Origin: Rhynchopus euleeides
Lineage: Eukaryota; Euglenozoa; Diplonemea; Diplonemida; Diplonemidae
Length of the DNA: 64,000 bases
NCBI GenBank assembly: GCA_963210315.1
Contig: OY723293.1
Location: forward strand, 992,001-1,056,000
Reading direction: 5' to 3'
The position numbers and the translations under genes are program-made. Below are positions 62,192 to 64,000 of the stretch, piece after piece. Every line of letters begins with the position of its first letter. The stretch's first letter is position 1. The notes under the pieces were generated by a model. That model was not told where the DNA came from. It ran no database searches and saw only the letters and a program-made list of their open reading frames with translations.

Positions 62192-62871
62192 CAGGGGTGG
62201 AGCTTGAAATATGGGGTTGCGGGCTGGATCGGGTCAGATCGGGTCAGCCAATTTTTCCCACTGAATGGGTTCCCCCCCGGTTCGTCTCAGAGATCAGTGC
62301 GCGGGCCCAGCCTCCCGCGAGGGTACCGGAACTGATATGCAGCCCCGGACGCGCAAGGACTTGGTTACAAGACAAACACATGCCATAGGGGGGGTCTGGG
62401 GGGCGGAGCCCCCAGCCGCCATAGGCCACGGTAGTGAACATCTGTGACTTGCGGGCGTACGGATTCTGTGTGAGTTGGCTGCGTCCTCCTGAGGATACTG
62501 AGGGCCTCTGTACTCCATTCCCTGATGTAAAGGGCTTGGGTACAAGACAGGCACATGCCACAGGGGGGTCTGGGGGGCGGAGCCCCCCAGCCGCCGGAGG
62601 CCACGGTAGTTAACGTCTGTTGCACGGTACGGGTTGGGCAGCTTCATTTGTCCTCTATTGTGACTGTTTGAGGCCTGTGCTCATGTCGCTGGGGGCACTT
62701 TGCTCACGAAACGCCTCCTGGTCACCTTGAGACCCCAAGGCGAGAAGCCAACTTTTCCGGTTCCCCGAAAATCTATGTTTTTTTTTCTTTTTACCCCTGA
62801 CCTGATTTTTTGTGAGGGCCTGCAGAAAATCAGGTCAGCTGACCCGAAAAAACCCCCAAGCTCCACCCCTG
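62192..62871. mobile_element. hAT-like element, family 1, second copy
   Basis: CAGGGGTGGAGCTTG ends; exact 8-bp duplication GCTTGCAG at 62184-62191 and 62872-62879. The duplicated bases include the terminal CAG of the host family-2 element, so insertion was across that end. Two modules inside (62388 and 62558). Confidence 0.95.
62388..62620 (+). repeat. GC-hairpin module, dimer (family 1, second copy)
   Basis: Units 170 bases apart, stems CTGGGGG/CCCCCAG and CTGGGGGGC/GCCCCCCAG. The second CCGGAGG block reads CCATAGG in the first unit. Confidence 0.88.
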
Positions 62872-63325
62872 GCTTGCAGTGCTGGCGCGCTCGACCGGTG
62901 CCCGGTCGAATGGATATTTTCTCCAAATATTTTTTTGGGGGTAAATTTACTGGCCTGGCGCGCTTCGCGCGCCAAGCCCTCCCGCCATCTCGTCGACGAA
63001 AACCGATGACTGGGCTTGTGTTGCTGGGGCGCTGACGAGGGCCAAAGGGGTTGACGCTTTGACTCAGTCCTTGCATTTTTGCATGAGGGTGGTTCTTGAC
63101 GTAGCGCCAACTCAAGATTGTAATACAGTTGCACCTGCTCTTGTGCCGTCTCCAGCCCCTAGTTCGCGTCGTCCCTCCGCATTACGGGGGGCCTGGGCGC
63201 CGTGGCCTGTCCCACATCTCGAGGCTCTAATTTCAGCGACTGAATCAGTTTCCAGCCTAGTTCCCATGCTTGAGTGCTTGTCTCGTGGTGCACCCTCCCT
63301 TCGAGGTCCAGAGAAGCAGAGAGAG

Positions 63326-63396
63326 TCCACAGGGGGGTCTGGGGGGCGGAGCCCCCCAGACGCCGGAGGCCACGGTAGTGAACATCTGTTCCTTGT
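63326..63396 (+). repeat. GC-hairpin module, single (in family 2)
   Basis: CTGGGGGGC-GGA-GCCCCCCAG then ACGCCGGAGGCCACGGTAGT and GAACATCTGTTCC. Confidence 0.88.
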
Positions 63397-63575
63397 GGGG
63401 ACAGTTTCTGAACTGTGTCCATCTTCCTGAGGTTGAGTACGGGCCCACCCCAGAATTTTGGTACCTCCCCAGATTTTTTTTGCCCCGGTCGAATGGGGTC
63501 GGTCGAATGGTCGAATGGTGGCCCCAAATTTTTTTCCGGTCGAATCGACCACCCCGCGCCAGCACTGAATGCTTG

Positions 63576-64000
63576 ACCTCCTGGTAACCGTGGCCCTCAA
63601 AACAGCTGCCCTCAACGGGCAGCCCCCATCTGGATGCGCTCCCCTCTCACGGGGGCCTGCATCTAGCAGGGTGCCACTTGACACACACTCCCACCCCGCC
63701 CGGAGATTCCCAGCACAACCTGATGACCATAATGCGTGAGGAACGCCTTGCCTCTCTCAACGATGCTACCCTGGAGGTTCCCAAAGTGAGGGGGGGCAGG
63801 CTTGTGGGAATTTCTCTCTCGGGGAGGGGGGGGTGTGGTGGGGTGGGAGTGGACCATATTTTATTTAAACCCTGTGCCTGGAATTTTGTCCAAAAAATAT
63901 CACGTTTTCGCACAAGGCAAAAAATGGTCAAAAAACCCGAAAATCGGGTTTGTAGGGTGTAGGTCCCCTGTCTGAAAATGCAAAATATGGCCCCGCAGGT
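63576..64000. other. Spacer at window end
   Basis: No supported gene; a short + frame (63678-63962) is overlapped by other frames and not recognised. Confidence 0.35.

Larger units (their letters stand above)
62189..63567. mobile_element. hAT-like element, family 2, long copy, with nested family-1 element
   Basis: Left end CAGTGCTGGCGCG (CAG at 62189-62191, remainder from 62880), right end CGCGCCAGCACTG at 63567. The duplication TATGCTTG (62181-62188)/AATGCTTG (63568-63575) matches at 7 of 8. One GC-hairpin module lies at 63328-63395. Orientation is opposite to the 23834 copy. Confidence 0.85.

Overview
The window is nuclear DNA of a flagellated unicellular eukaryote. Three spliceosomal introns can be placed by joining reading frames. 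A 1477-residue protein is of the CFAP57/WDR65 ciliary type. A receptor with a class III cyclase fold has two membrane spans and a HAMP-like linker. Codon usage in real genes is rich in G/C at third positions, and the spacers are full of poly-C and poly-pyrimidine runs. Two of the three introns start GTATGT (the third GTATGG) and one ends CACACACAG, which recalls metamonads, but the exact organism is an inference I cannot confirm.

Genes are sparse, and all convincing host genes lie on the + strand: an RRM-like protein (11480-13009, one intron), a four-span membrane protein (30140-30709), the receptor/cyclase-like protein (39068-42227, two introns), an atypical SDR (48186-48929), the CFAP57-like protein (49850-54283), a single-span membrane protein (55442-56047) and an unrecognised acidic protein (57026-57442). 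The best genic block is 48-57.5 kb. Minus-strand coding is confined to transposons.

Most of the rest is nested transposons whose ends and target duplications can be read directly. (1) Palindromic elements ending CACGGTGG with 2-bp duplications: 3102-5960, 10426-10764, 18832-22562, 18926-21963, 24974-26456, 27015-27705. (2) Elements with about 370-bp inverted repeats at TA sites: 1-763, 9805-10776, 15961-17108, 27737-28884. (3) Other TA-site elements: 9009-9802, 23705-24930, 25006-25334, 25488-26297. (4) Non-autonomous elements with exact or near-exact 8-bp duplications (hAT-like, one possibly P-like): 20184-20842, 23834-24181, 31074-31831, 35931-37115, 46711-47505, 62189-63567, 62192-62871. 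(5) Two relics of the 3' end of one non-LTR retrotransposon family (35437-35800 and 60463-60670).

The most interesting observations go across families. A GC-rich hairpin module of about 165 bp, usually a dimer, sits inside five hAT-like families with unrelated ends. A separate dispersed hairpin repeat recurs about 12 times, always on the gene strand, in introns and upstream of genes, with different but complementary stem sequences. Two host-like loci also carry insertions for which this window supplies the empty site.
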